The position numbers were made by a program, and so were the translations under genes. Positions 1 through 10,760 of a stretch of 64,000 bases of DNA are shown in pieces. This DNA is from Annona cherimola. Taxonomy: Eukaryota; Streptophyta; Magnoliopsida; Magnoliales; Annonaceae. The notes under the pieces were generated by a model. It had not been told where the DNA came from. It saw only the letters and a list, made by a program, of their open reading frames with translations, and made no database searches. The stretch spans positions 21,755,817-21,819,816 of the forward strand of contig CM059971.1 of the NCBI GenBank assembly GCA_030490835.1. The letters are read 5' to 3'. Within the stretch, counting starts at the first letter, position 1. Each line of letters opens with the position of its first letter.

Positions 1-1291
1 TTGGGTCTGATAGCCCTGACTAACAGAAACTGACATGGGTACTAAGGGAATTTTAGGTGAAATGTTGTGAGTGTGCTAGAAATTTTTGATACGTTGTGAG
101 TGTAAGAAGAATATTGGCCAAAAGTTGCGATTACGTAGGGAATTTTCCCTAATAAAAATCATGCGATAGTTTTGACTTTATTAAATTATATTAATAGGAT
201 CAACCTATTTTACATTGAAATTGAAGTGTAAATACTTGTAGTAAATATCTTTAATAATAAATTCTAAAATATTTTATTTATAAGCTTATTAAAGTCTAAC
301 ATATTTTTTCATAATGTATGAAAGCAAAAATTTAATTTAAGTAAAAAATTTTATTTGGATGAAATAAATATTCAAATAATAAATTTGTTAGTTAGATAAT
401 GAGAATAACTTCTATTAATTGTGGAAGATAACATAAATTTTACTGAGAACACTACCAATTTAAAAAGTTTAAATAGAAGAAAATTAAATTTTTATTCAAA
501 CTTTTAATAGATTAAAAATTTTAAAAAATATTGAGTTTTAAAAATTATCTACTATTTAATTTTAATATAAAATTGAGGAAGCAAACCATCTTATTATAAT
601 TTTCATGAAAGGATATTTTATCATGGAGAGGAAAATTTAAGCAAATCTTGATCTATTGTATGTAGGTGCACTTAGTTTTAGTTCATTCCAATGCATGATT
701 CTTTTTAAAAAGTTTGCTTTAGTTTTTGAAATTCAAATGTAGATCCAAACATGAATCTCACATATATATTTATATTTTTTATTATTTTTAATATTTTATT
801 TCAATTTTAAACATGAAGAAAATAAGTCAGTTCTCATGTGGCAGAAACGTGGAAAATGGATTATTTTATTGATTTTTAACATTAAAAATAAAATATTAAA
901 ACAATAGAAAATGTAAAAACTAAAAACTTGAGATATCTATGCTTAGGCCCACATAAATATATAAAAAAATTCTAAAAAATAAAAATAAAATGGGTAATAC
1001 ACTAAAGCAAAATTCATTAAGAACACTAAAACCAGTTCCAATTTTATCATGATTTAGGATATTTTTGCTTGATTTGGAGCAATTAAAGATAGTAGAAGAC
1101 TTATTTTAAATTTTTATCTTTATTGATTTAAAGTTTGCTAAAATTGTTGATAATATTTGATAGATTTGTAATTATATATTCAAAGACAATGAACAACCTT
1201 GACAAGACAACACTGTTTATATTCTTTACTGCCTTTGGTAACTTACGAATTTGTAGCAACCATTTAGCTCAACTTCAATAACCATAGAGAA
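1..1291. other. AT-rich intergenic DNA, no gene seen
   Basis: Strongly AT-rich sequence with many short poly-A/T runs. I see no open frame with coding character, no terminal repeats and no similarity to the retroelements elsewhere in the window. Confidence 0.5.
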
Positions 1292-1657
1292 TGCCTAGAC
1301 CTAAAAACACTAACTTGATTCTATAGATCAAGGGTCATATAGTATGATATGATCTGCTCTGACTTGGCATCTCAATCGTACAATTTTAAAACATATATGT
1401 AGGATTCAATTTTAGGCTCCTACAGACCCATCAACTTCTGTCTAGTTACCATAACTCAACTCAATTCAACTTTGGTTCTTTATCCACTTAACTCATCTCT
1501 GGGTTCTGCCTCGCAGTTACTAAAAGGATCCACTCTAATACCATTTATAATGCTTAGACCTAGAAAAATTAACTTGGGTCCATGGGTCATGGGTCTTATA
1601 GTATGATATTGTCTCCTTTGACTTGGCAGCTTAGCCACACCATTTTAAAATATAACA
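1292..1657 (-). mobile_element. TRIM-like mini LTR element
   Basis: Two diverged direct repeats of about 100 bp lie at 1292-1393 and 1551-1657. Each starts TGCYTAGACCTA and ends near AACA. Just left of the right copy, 1532-1543 reads on the - strand as TGGTATTAGAGT, close to the initiator tRNA-Met primer site TGGTATCAGAGC. Short LTRs, a PBS and about 157 bp of noncoding interior match the layout of TRIM retrotransposons, here on the - strand. I found no clear target-site duplication or polypurine tract, so the ends are approximate. Confidence 0.45.
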
Positions 1658-2637
1658 TTGTACGTTTTAAGCTTAGATTCACTTATAAAATCGCATGAAC
1701 ACTTTTCTCTTTTTAATATGAATTCCGTTCTGAACTGTTACATGTCATGATCATAACTCAGCAACATTAGAGCCACCATCGTCTTTCTCAAATTCGGCAA
1801 AATGGAATCCAAGCAGAAACAAACATGTAGCAATTAAATTCGCTTGCTATCTCCATCAATTGCAATAACATTTCTCATCATCTTCAAGTTTGATTGGCGA
1901 ATCTAGGTGGCCCTTCCACGTCCCTATCCACAGCAGCAGATTCGGCCGGTTGTAAGCAAGAAGAGGAAAGTGATAAATCCCCAAACGATCCCTCACACTT
2001 AAAGTTTTCATCAGCCAAAAAATGCTCTCTTAGATCTCAACAGTCCACTGCTCAAGAAAAATTAGCGGTCCATGCGGCTCTGTTATTAAAAAAATGGGAA
2101 AAACGTTTCTTTTGAACCGGATACTTTTCAAATTTAATATTTCACCATGGAACGCTTTTATGGAAATGCAGAACTTCACGGATCAGTTAAATTTTTTTAT
2201 GAGAATGTATTTTATAATAATCTCAATTTATATTAGGATCAGACTTGAAGATATTCTTACAACTTTCCTATAAAATTCTAATAAGACAATATTTCTATTT
2301 CTATCCAATTGATAGATACTCCCGTGAATAAACAGGGAAACATGCTGCCAGTGCGTTTCAATCCTTTATCTGCCCGGTGTGGGGCATGCAGAAGTACGTA
2401 TGCCCGAGGCATTGTGGCACGGATCAGTTGATTTGTAACAAAAGGACAGAGAAAAATTGGCACGGACGGAGAAATCTCGATTTTTAAATATTGGCGCCAA
2501 CCCATGTAGAAAATCTCGTTGAATGCTCAAAAGACTTTGAAACGTCCACGCCGACGCTTACAGCCACCCATGATATTGACACATGGAAGAAGCCACGAAG
2601 GCACGGAACGAGAGCGACGAAATTAGCATCCGAAGGT
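1658..2637. other. intergenic DNA upstream of the peptide gene
   Basis: Mixed-composition DNA. A 73-codon open frame at 1894-2115 has no ATG (it opens at TTG), no recognisable domain and no splice context that I trust. The rest has no supported feature. Confidence 0.4.
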
Positions 2638-3019
2638 GGGGATCCGATTGCACGCTGCATGCTACCGGGTGCATATACTTTTTTATTATTATTTTTTTCA
2701 ATTTTTTTTTAGAAAACTGTTAATATAAATGTATTTAACATGTGTATAAATTTTTACTATTTTTAGAGTATTTTAGATATTTATTTTTAATTTTTGAAAA
2801 TTAGTATCATTTTTTAAATTACCTAAATGCCACTGATTTTAAAAAATTAAAAATAAATATCTAAAATACTCCAAAAATAGTAAAAATTTATACACATATT
2901 AAATAGATATAGATTAACAATATTGTAAAAAAAAATTAAAAAAAACATAAAAAAATAAGTGTATACGTCCGAGAGCATGCAGCACTGCGTGCTCCTAGGC
3001 GCATGCAATGGGGGTCCCC
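2638..3019. mobile_element. foldback/MITE-like element with long inverted arms
   Basis: The two halves are inverted copies of each other. The left arm starts GGGGATCC and the right arm ends GGGGTCCCC. Both carry a GCTGCATGCT core about 15-45 bp in, a poly-T stretch, and then a long near-perfect stem around TAGAGTATTTTAGATATT (left) matching its complement near 2860-2880. The arms are roughly 170-180 bp with a short AT centre near 2800-2850. No coding capacity. A target duplication is not clear (GAAG before, GAAA after). It ends about 125 bp before the TATA box of the gene to its right, so it sits in that promoter. Confidence 0.7.
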
Positions 3020-3143
3020 GAAAATGCGGGCAAGTTGCAAACTCTTGTTACCTAAAATAATATTTGTTGTGGCGATAATGAATCGAATAAAAAACATAAA
3101 ATGTCAATCGTAATCAGACATGGCTTGTCACATCTCCTTTGCC

Positions 3144-3150
3144 TATAAAT
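3144..3150 (+). promoter_or_regulatory. TATA box of the secreted-peptide gene
   Basis: TATAAAT lies about 110 bp before a good splice donor (GAAG|GTAAAT at 3258/3259) and is followed by a CT-rich leader. Transcription would be expected to start about 30 bp downstream, near 3175-3185. Confidence 0.5.
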
Positions 3151-3177
3151 TCGTCTCTGCTGATCCTTCTTACATAA

Positions 3178-3258
3178 GCAGCTGCGCAGTCCTGCTTGTT
3201 CACCACTTTCCTCTTATATTCCTCCTCTCTGCTCAACCATACGAGCGCTGCTCAGAAG
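3178..3258 (+). other. candidate noncoding exon 1 (5' UTR)
   Basis: Leader between the expected start site and a consensus donor AAG|GTAAAT. It has no ATG frame that continues into exon 2. It would be joined over a 1560-bp intron (3259-4818) to the acceptor TTTTTGCAG|CAAATTG, 12 nt before the start codon. The 5' end is inferred from the TATA position, not seen. Confidence 0.45.
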
Positions 3259-4830
3259 GTAAATCATTCACTGCTCTCTTGATCTCTCTTATGTCCCTGT
3301 AACAAGGGAATAAGGATTCTGTCACTTATTTCTTTGCAAGGAGGATAATAGTATGCCATCTCTCTTATTTCTTAATTTTTAATAAAGAGGAAAATAATAC
3401 CATAATTTTTATTTATTTTGACAATAACTAATTACATTTTTTTGTAATTTATACATGTATCAATTTCTATCGTTATTCACACAGTATTTTATTTCACTAG
3501 AAAAATTGTTTCAACAATTAAATTAGCAATTTTTTTTCCTGTTTTTGTCCCAGTCGCGGCATAGAAAATTTTCTTTTTTTTGCCACATTGTTCCGCTGAT
3601 CTCGTTAGGCGCCAAAAATTGCAGTTACCTCAGTCGCTAAAAGGATATGCAGCACGAAAACCATAACAAAATTTGTTTCAACTTTTGGTTTTGAAATTAG
3701 ATTACAATTTTTTTGTTTTATTTCTTTATTCTGTCATATGATTTTATATCATCATCACAAGCAATTTACCGCTTAAATTGGGTATATTGTATGAATTCCG
3801 TACAAAAACTAATTTTCAATAATCCTTGACTATCAGAAAATAAGGATTCACCGCATATCTTATTTAGAGGAAGTGGCAGCAGAATGATCGAAAGACTATG
3901 TCTCAAACTTCTTCTCTCTACCTAATTAGAATCACAATATCAAAAACTAATATCAAAAACTAATTGCAGTACTACAACTTAAATGTCACTAATTTTAGAA
4001 ACGATTTACGGGAACTCTTTAGAGATTTTTCTCATATGCTTAAATGTGTGTTTCTCCCAAAAACCTCGCACATATTTGTAACTAGACCAGAAAAAATACA
4101 CAGGAGTTTTGTATGAGTTATCCCAATACAGATATGCTTTCATACATCGTGTATCCAAATGGAACTGTGTTTCATAGCGTAAATAGGAGTAGTAAATCTA
4201 TAATGGGCGTATACGGGTCCTAGTTCTAATATATGTTCCAACAATGATATTTTAATATATTATTTAATTTTTCATCCATTTTTCTTAACTCGCTTTCATT
4301 TTTACTGCCTTCCATTTAAATGAACTCAACTTTTCTAAGTGGCTATATTTTAAACCACTGTTTATCAAACCGCCTGTTTTTTTTCTCATTTATCATTGAT
4401 TGTCTTTACTTCTAAATTGTATTGATTATTTTGTTTTTAATTTTATTTTTTTTTTGTTTTATCACTCATCTATATTAAGATTTTCATGTCATACTCATTT
4501 TATGTATATGTTTTTGTATAGAAAATTTTCTTAATTTTCATGAAATATGGAATTTTGGACGATATCACCTGCTGACACATGCATCAAATCATGTTGAGAT
4601 GCACTGCTTCATTTTAAGGTGCTTGTAAATCTACTTATCATTAGCGGCCAAATTAAATGGATATACTCCATGCATAAAAAAAAAATCAGGATTCCACCTC
4701 TCACTCTCTCCATGCCCACGACTATAATAGCAACAATTAATCCATTAATTCTTCTTAATTAATAATCCATGTTGTCTTTCCTGTCTCTAACCACAAAACG
4801 TGGTTGAAATTTTTGCAGCAAATTGAAAAA

Positions 4831-7800
4831 ATGTTTTCCTTCAAATCTTATTGGCTCATGGTGGTCCTCGTGCATCTACTAATCTCTCCGTTTGTGCTCG
4901 CTGCTACTAACCAAGGAGAAGCGATTCCGTCTCTAGCCAAGGTATGCAGGAGCATTGCTTGTTCCAAAATATTGAAGAGGTTTCAATAGTGCAAAATTTT
5001 GAACTTATATAGAACCCATATAATATCTCATGCGAAAATAGTGCAAAATCAATATAATAAAGTGCATTAATTTACATATTAATTTTAAACTTATATTTTC
5101 AATATTTAAATGGTCTAAAAATATAAATCTAAAAATATAATTCTTACATAGATGAATGGTTATATAAAATATTATTGCATACAAATATATCAGTGAATAG
5201 GTTTAAGCATTTGCTATGTTTTACATATAGATATATACATTTTTAAGTAAATGTAACCCCATTCAAGAAATTTATTAGAATTTTTTTAGTATCACGATCA
5301 AATAAATAATATTAAGTTATATGATAGGTGAATGATATTCAGTCATATGACAGTTGAAATTTGATTTTGTGATTAATGTGAGCCTCATTTGCAGTGGACA
5401 ACACCCTACTACTCTGTATAGTATTTTCCATATATAATTATTTCATCATTCCATATATTATCATTTCATCATTGCGCAATGGTTAAAATAAATAGTTGTA
5501 TAAAAATATTGTCTTGCCAGATTTTAAAATTTTATTATTTGACCTAAACTACTTAAAATGTCCTTTTACATTCATTTATTTATGTCATAAAATTTAACAC
5601 ATTTTGAAAATTTATATGTTCGATGTGCCTTTTTTGAAATTAACCACTTTGTGTTAGACTTGAGTTAATGACAAAATTTAAGAGGGGTGGGGTGAATTAA
5701 GTAATTAAAAATCTAATCCTTTTGTATTTTTAATACCCTTGAATAAAACATAAAGAACTATAGAGAGCAGGAAAGAAGCAAATGCAGTAATCACAAGAAA
5801 CATTTAGACAAAACAAATTACAATGATTTGGGTAACCTTTCCTACTCAACTTCTCTAAGCATACACTCCTTTATGTCTTGTGTTCCACCATCTCAACTTA
5901 CATTATAGCTAGGGCCTTTGCTTTTTTTCAGATTATAACTCTAGAGAGCTTTTACAACAATTGCATAAGTAGAAAATGAGTTCCATTCTAACCATACATT
6001 ACTCATCCCAACTTGGCCTTGGTTTTCAACTCCAAGCCAAGTATCATAATACAACGAAAATGAGACCAACTATAACCAACCAAGTCTGATTTGTTGGTGA
6101 GACAAACTCAAACTAATCAAGCAAAACCCGTTAGTGAGATAAACTCAAACCAACCCCCTGTTTTGCTTCTTCTTGAATTCGGTCTCCAACACCGATCCAA
6201 GGTAACAATACAAAAGAAAATAGACAAAAGAGAATTTAACCTTTACAACATGTTATCAATCAACTCTAGAATCTCTTTGTCATGTAAAGAAGATGATCTT
6301 GTAAGCACACTTGAAGTAGTAGCACTTGAAGCTTCAATAATTGTTCAAATGATTTCAACACTTTTGAATAATAGAAGGTGTAAGCTCATCTCCTCTTTCT
6401 TTCCTTCTTCACTTCTTGTTCATGCTCATACTTCAATGATATTTATAGAGGAAAAAGATCTAGCCATTGGAGTAGAAATTGACGTGCGTCTAATGCTCCA
6501 ATATTTTCGACCATTATAAGTTGAAGTCGCAAGCGGAGTCGATTTGGGATGGGTGAAGTCAACTTGGGTTGCGAATTCGCCTTGTTAAAACAGTCTACTT
6601 ATTGTCCAAAATTTTGCCTTCGAAGTTGCAAGCGAAGTCGACTTGGGTTGAGACTTCGTCCAAGTCGCAAGTGAAGTTGATTTGGGTTGATACTTCACTT
6701 TGCTGTCTGTCTAAAGTTGCAGACGAAGTCGACTTGGCTATGGGACTTCACTCAAGTCGTAAGTGAAGTCGACTTGGGCTAAACCTTCACTTTGCTGAAC
6801 TTGCTATTCATGAACTTTAGCTCTTGAAACTTAAATTATTTCACATTTTCATTTTCATACACATAATCAGAGAAAAAAATCTAAGCATACTTACACAAAT
6901 TCATTAGAACTTTTTAATGATATTTTAATTATTTGTTAATCATCGAAATCAAATTACTCTTTCTTAAAGCAAGTATATGATCAACAGGAACAAATTGAGT
7001 CCACCCATATTGCTTATCTCAAATTTATTCTGCATCAACTTAGAAAACTCTTGGCACAAGGATTCATTAGTAGCATTGAAAATAATATCATCTACATATA
7101 TTTGCGCTATTAGAATGTCGTTCTTTTTGCACTTAATGAATAAAGTGGTGTTTAATTCTCCAATTTAGAAATTATGATCAATTAGAAATTTACTAAGTCT
7201 TTCATACTAAACTATTGGAGCTTCTTTAAATTTATATAGTGCATTAGTTAGCTTGTACACATACTTTGATTGATCATTTTTCTCGAAGCCCGAAGATTAT
7301 TCAATATACATTTCTTCAATGGGATAATTATTCAAAAATATATTTTTAAGATCTATTTGAAATAATTTAAAACCCATATGCTATGCAAAAGCAAGTAGAA
7401 TACATGTAACTTCTAATATAGCGACAAGGGCGTAAGATTCTTCAATATAAACTCTCCCTTTTTATGAGTACTCATTAGCTACTAGTCTAGCTTTGTTTCT
7501 CACACCTAAGCCATTTTTTCTAATTTGTTCTTAAATACCAAATTAGTGTTAATTACAATATGATCCTTGGGTTTAAAACAGAGTTAGTCATATTTTATTC
7601 TTTTCAAATTGATTAAACTCTTCTTTTATTGTAACTATCCAATTTTTATAATTTAGAGCTTCATCAGTTGTATTTGACTAAATTTTTGATACAAAGGCAA
7701 AGTGTCTATATAGATTTTGTCTTGAACTTCTTATTTTTACATCATATATGCCTCTTAATTATTTGTTCAATTGAATGGTTATTTTTGAATTTGAGATCTT

Positions 7801-10565
7801 TGGAGGTCTATAAGGAACATTACCTTCACTTACCTTTTGATCTAATTTTTTATTGTGTTTGAGTTCTTCTCCTCTTTTCTTGTTCACTTGTAGCTTTTAA
7901 AATTTTTTTGATTAGTTTCTACATCACTAAACTCATTATCTTTCTTTAGAGTTTTTTTTAACTACTCCATTTTATTGAGGAGTTTTTTGTGCAAAAAATG
8001 TATTGTAAATTCTTTTTTCATTATAAAATTTTATAAAGTGTTTATTGAACTTTGAGAAATTATCAACTATAACATATACATATTTCTTTCTTTCAAGTCT
8101 TAAAATGTCAGAAGGTCAATAACTGTAGTAGTTTATAAGTTGAGACATCATTCTTTGGTGAAATGATATTTAGATTGCTTGAACATTTGACAAGTTTTAC
8201 AAATTTTGTCTTTGTCATGTTTGAGTTTTAGTAAACCTTCTATCAAACTCCTTTTTGTAAATTCTTGATATTAGACATATTTATGTGTCAAAGTCTTTTG
8301 TGTAACATCCATAGATCATTTTGAACCAGCACTAGATATTTTTCATTTAACTCATGGAGGTATACCAAATATATATTTTCATATCTTTTGGTACTAAAGA
8401 CTATATGTTCTTCATCTATAACATTACATATAGATGTTTTAAACACGACCTTATATCCTTTGTCATATAATTAGCTAATATTCATTAGTTTGTATCTGAG
8501 ACCTTCAATAAAATGAACTTCTTCTATATACGTATTGGAAACACTATAAATATTTCTCTTACCACTAATTTTACCTTCCTGATTATTGCAAAAGGTAACA
8601 GTCCCCCTATTATAGAGGTTGATCATGAAATATAGCTTTGTCCTCTATTATGTGTCTTGAGAAATCACTTTCCATAAACTAAGTGTTTCTTATATTTGCT
8701 TTAAGACAAACTTATAAGACATGACAAATAAATCTCATCTTTTTGGGACTCATCATTTGGGTCCATTTGAGTTAATGACAGTTTGAAGTAAAGTTTGTTT
8801 GTGTCTAGAAGGTGCATATTCTAAAATCTTTAATACTCAAATCAATTTAGCTCCTTTATCATGTAATTTCTTAACCCTACATTGATAAATTTTATACTCA
8901 AATTCGTCGCAGAAATTACATGCCCTAAGTATCCTTTAGGGAACATACGAAGTGCTTATTTGTTTCTAAGTTGGTCTTGTTACCCACTTAATTTTTATTT
9001 GATCTAAGTTGGCACTTTGGTGTAGTGACTCTGACTTGGGGTTTAACTCACTTAAGAGCATTTGTTTTAATGTTTTGTTTTGCTCAAGTGAGGAGTATCC
9101 AGGTCCTCTTTTACTTGTTTAAGTAGTCATGTTGAGAAATATTTTGATACTTTGTCCTAGATTTTGAGAATTTTACTAATGATTCATTGAGCATTGTATT
9201 TTCTTTCTTTAATTTCTCAATTTCAGTAGTTCATGTTTTCATCTCCCATACTAAAGACTTACTCTTTTAGCAAGTTTTCCACTTAGAATTATCGTAGATT
9301 CATAGTCTTTTCTTATTTGTATACTTGTTGCCACGCTTTCTTGTTTCTTCAAATAATGAATCATAAGCTTGTTGCAATTCTTCCAACATACACATAATTG
9401 AGACATTCATATGTACAAGAGTAAAAAATTTTGGAAGGAGAGTTGTTTAGTTTGATATTACCTCATTGTTACTTGTGTAGTTTGTGGAGGTAGCCTTTCT
9501 TTCTATCATTTCCGCGGCTATAAGACAATTGAAAGAGTTTTCATCTTCGATTCTTACCACGCAATAGATCTTTGCACAATTTGTAACCTCGTGATCTTCA
9601 TTGGATGAGCTGTTCGATGAGGATGAATCCTCATTAACATACATTCATATACCTTTTTGGTTCAAAAATCTTCTTATGTTGCTTCTTTCTTTCCTTTCTG
9701 ACATCTCCTTTGGCTTGTTCTCATTGGTGTGAGACATTATATTTGCATGTGTCCCACTCTGCTACATTTGCAACACTTGAGAGTATCTTTCTTCTTTTCT
9801 ATATTTCTTCTTTCATTGTAGGTCTTGGAGGAGCCTACATTCTTCCCTTTTCTCATTAAATTTTTAAATTTTCTTGTGAGTACAATAAATTTTTCATCTT
9901 CATTTTGAGATAAAGAGGAAGGCTTGTCTGAGCCTTGATGAGTTGCCTTTAATGTGAGTCTTCTTCGTTTTTCTTCTTTATTAGCTCAGGAGACACCAAT
10001 GAGATGTTTGAGCTTTAAGGTATTCAAATCTTTTACTGCTTAAATAGAAATGATTTTTGGCATCCATAACTCCAGTAGTGCACGTAGGCACCTTATGCTT
10101 GCTTATATTCAAAAATAGCCTCCCCAAGGGCTTTTACTGCATTAGTAATTTTTTAGAATCTAACAAACATCGTAGATATATTTTTAATTTTAAGCATTTT
10201 GAAACTCCAATTTACAATCTTGGAGTGGTATTTATTTGTGCTATTGTCTATTTTTCTTCTAGTTCCCAAGACAAGTGGCAAGTCGATATGCGAATGTTCC
10301 TACTAAATCAAGTGGAGGTCTTCGAGAAGCATTTCCTGGTGCTGCTCGTCGCTTTCTTTCACTCAATCCTCACCTCTGTCCACCTCCTCCCCCACGATAC
10401 GCACCAAGGCATTCAAATGGCCCTCAACGTGCTCGCCTTAGTCCGCCTCCTCCCCCACGATACGCACCAAGGTATTCAAATGGCCCTCGACGTGCTCGCC
10501 TCAGTCCGCCTCCTCCCCCACGATATGCACCAAGGCATTCAAATGGCCCTCGACATCCCCCATGA
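4831..10565 (+). CDS. candidate secreted tandem-repeat proline-rich peptide precursor (two coding exons)
   Basis: I do not recognise a named family. Coding exon A is 4831-4941 (37 codons): ATG just after an acceptor at 4818, a hydrophobic core at about residues 8-24 ending FVLAA (signal peptide), and donor AAG|GTATGC in phase 0. Coding exon B is 10263-10565, after a pyrimidine-rich acceptor TTTTTCTTCTAG. It is open from its first codon in phase 0 and ends in TGA. The joined product is 137 residues. Exon B holds three 21-residue units with core PPPPPRYAPRHSNGP (the second has Y for H). The repeats follow RRFL, RARL and RARL. Such RxxL sites resemble those cut by the plant site-1 subtilase in RALF precursors, so release of three hydroxyproline-type peptides is inferred. 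Unit differences include three third-position silent changes in this frame. Intron 2 (about 5.3 kb) contains an antisense copia remnant. A 21-nt mini-exon (5395-5415) is possible but unproven. Exon pairing needs transcript data. Confidence 0.58.
5652..10225 (-). pseudogene. decayed Ty1/copia element inside intron 2 of the peptide gene
   Basis: A - strand copia remnant. On the - strand, Gag runs from about 10225 to 8738, with the zinc-knuckle region near 9700-9790, the C-terminal acidic and coiled parts, and the end-of-Gag stop at 8735-8737. It is followed by a decayed protease start at 8670, integrase around 8550-7950 and a reverse transcriptase that keeps a recognisable catalytic YVDD-like region near 7090-7110. 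RNase H and the 3' part of pol are deleted: the RT reading runs straight into LTR sequence near 6960. The 3' LTR occupies about 5652-6955 and carries GTCGAC-type palindromes at 6525-6785. The 5' LTR and Gag N-terminus are missing. Many stops and frameshifts. Its Gag edge lies only about 35 bp from the acceptor of exon B. Confidence 0.8.
10383..10562 (+). repeat. 63-bp tandem repeat, three copies, within coding exon B
   Basis: The motif CCTCCTCCCCCACGATA recurs at 10383, 10446 and 10509, an exact 63-bp (21-codon) period. The copies differ by five substitutions: three silent in the proposed frame, one His/Tyr and one Gln/Arg. The last copy diverges into a short CATCCCCCA tail before the stop. 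As 63 is divisible by three, the +1 frame is open as well. Confidence 0.9.
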
Positions 10566-10760
10566 AGCCATGATGGACCATACCCATTATTATTCCAAGG
10601 CTAGCCAACGACATATTTAAAGAAATATTATGTGTTGTATTGTTGACACCGCTTCACTTTTTTTTTATGGTAACACCACTTCACTTCTGTTTGTACACTA
10701 ATGTACAAGCATGATTTAATTAGTTTGAATTCAAGCATATAATGTAGTATTTATTTATGT
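10566..10760 (+). other. presumed 3' UTR of the peptide gene
   Basis: AT-rich sequence after the TGA at 10563-10565. No canonical AATAAA is visible, so the transcript end is not defined. Confidence 0.3.

Noticed and set aside
1894..2115. 73-codon frame with Ser/Lys-rich product
   Set aside because: No ATG, no domain, no credible splice partner.
3120..3302. 60-codon ORF starting upstream of the TATA box
   Set aside because: It starts before the presumed transcription start and runs across the splice donor at 3258.
6091..6519. 142-codon + strand ORF
   Set aside because: Antisense reading of the 3' LTR of the decayed copia element.
10057..10620. 187-codon ORF in the +1 frame over the 63-bp repeats
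   Set aside because: Its first part is antisense copia gag, it ignores the acceptor at 10262, and substitutions between units fit the other frame better.
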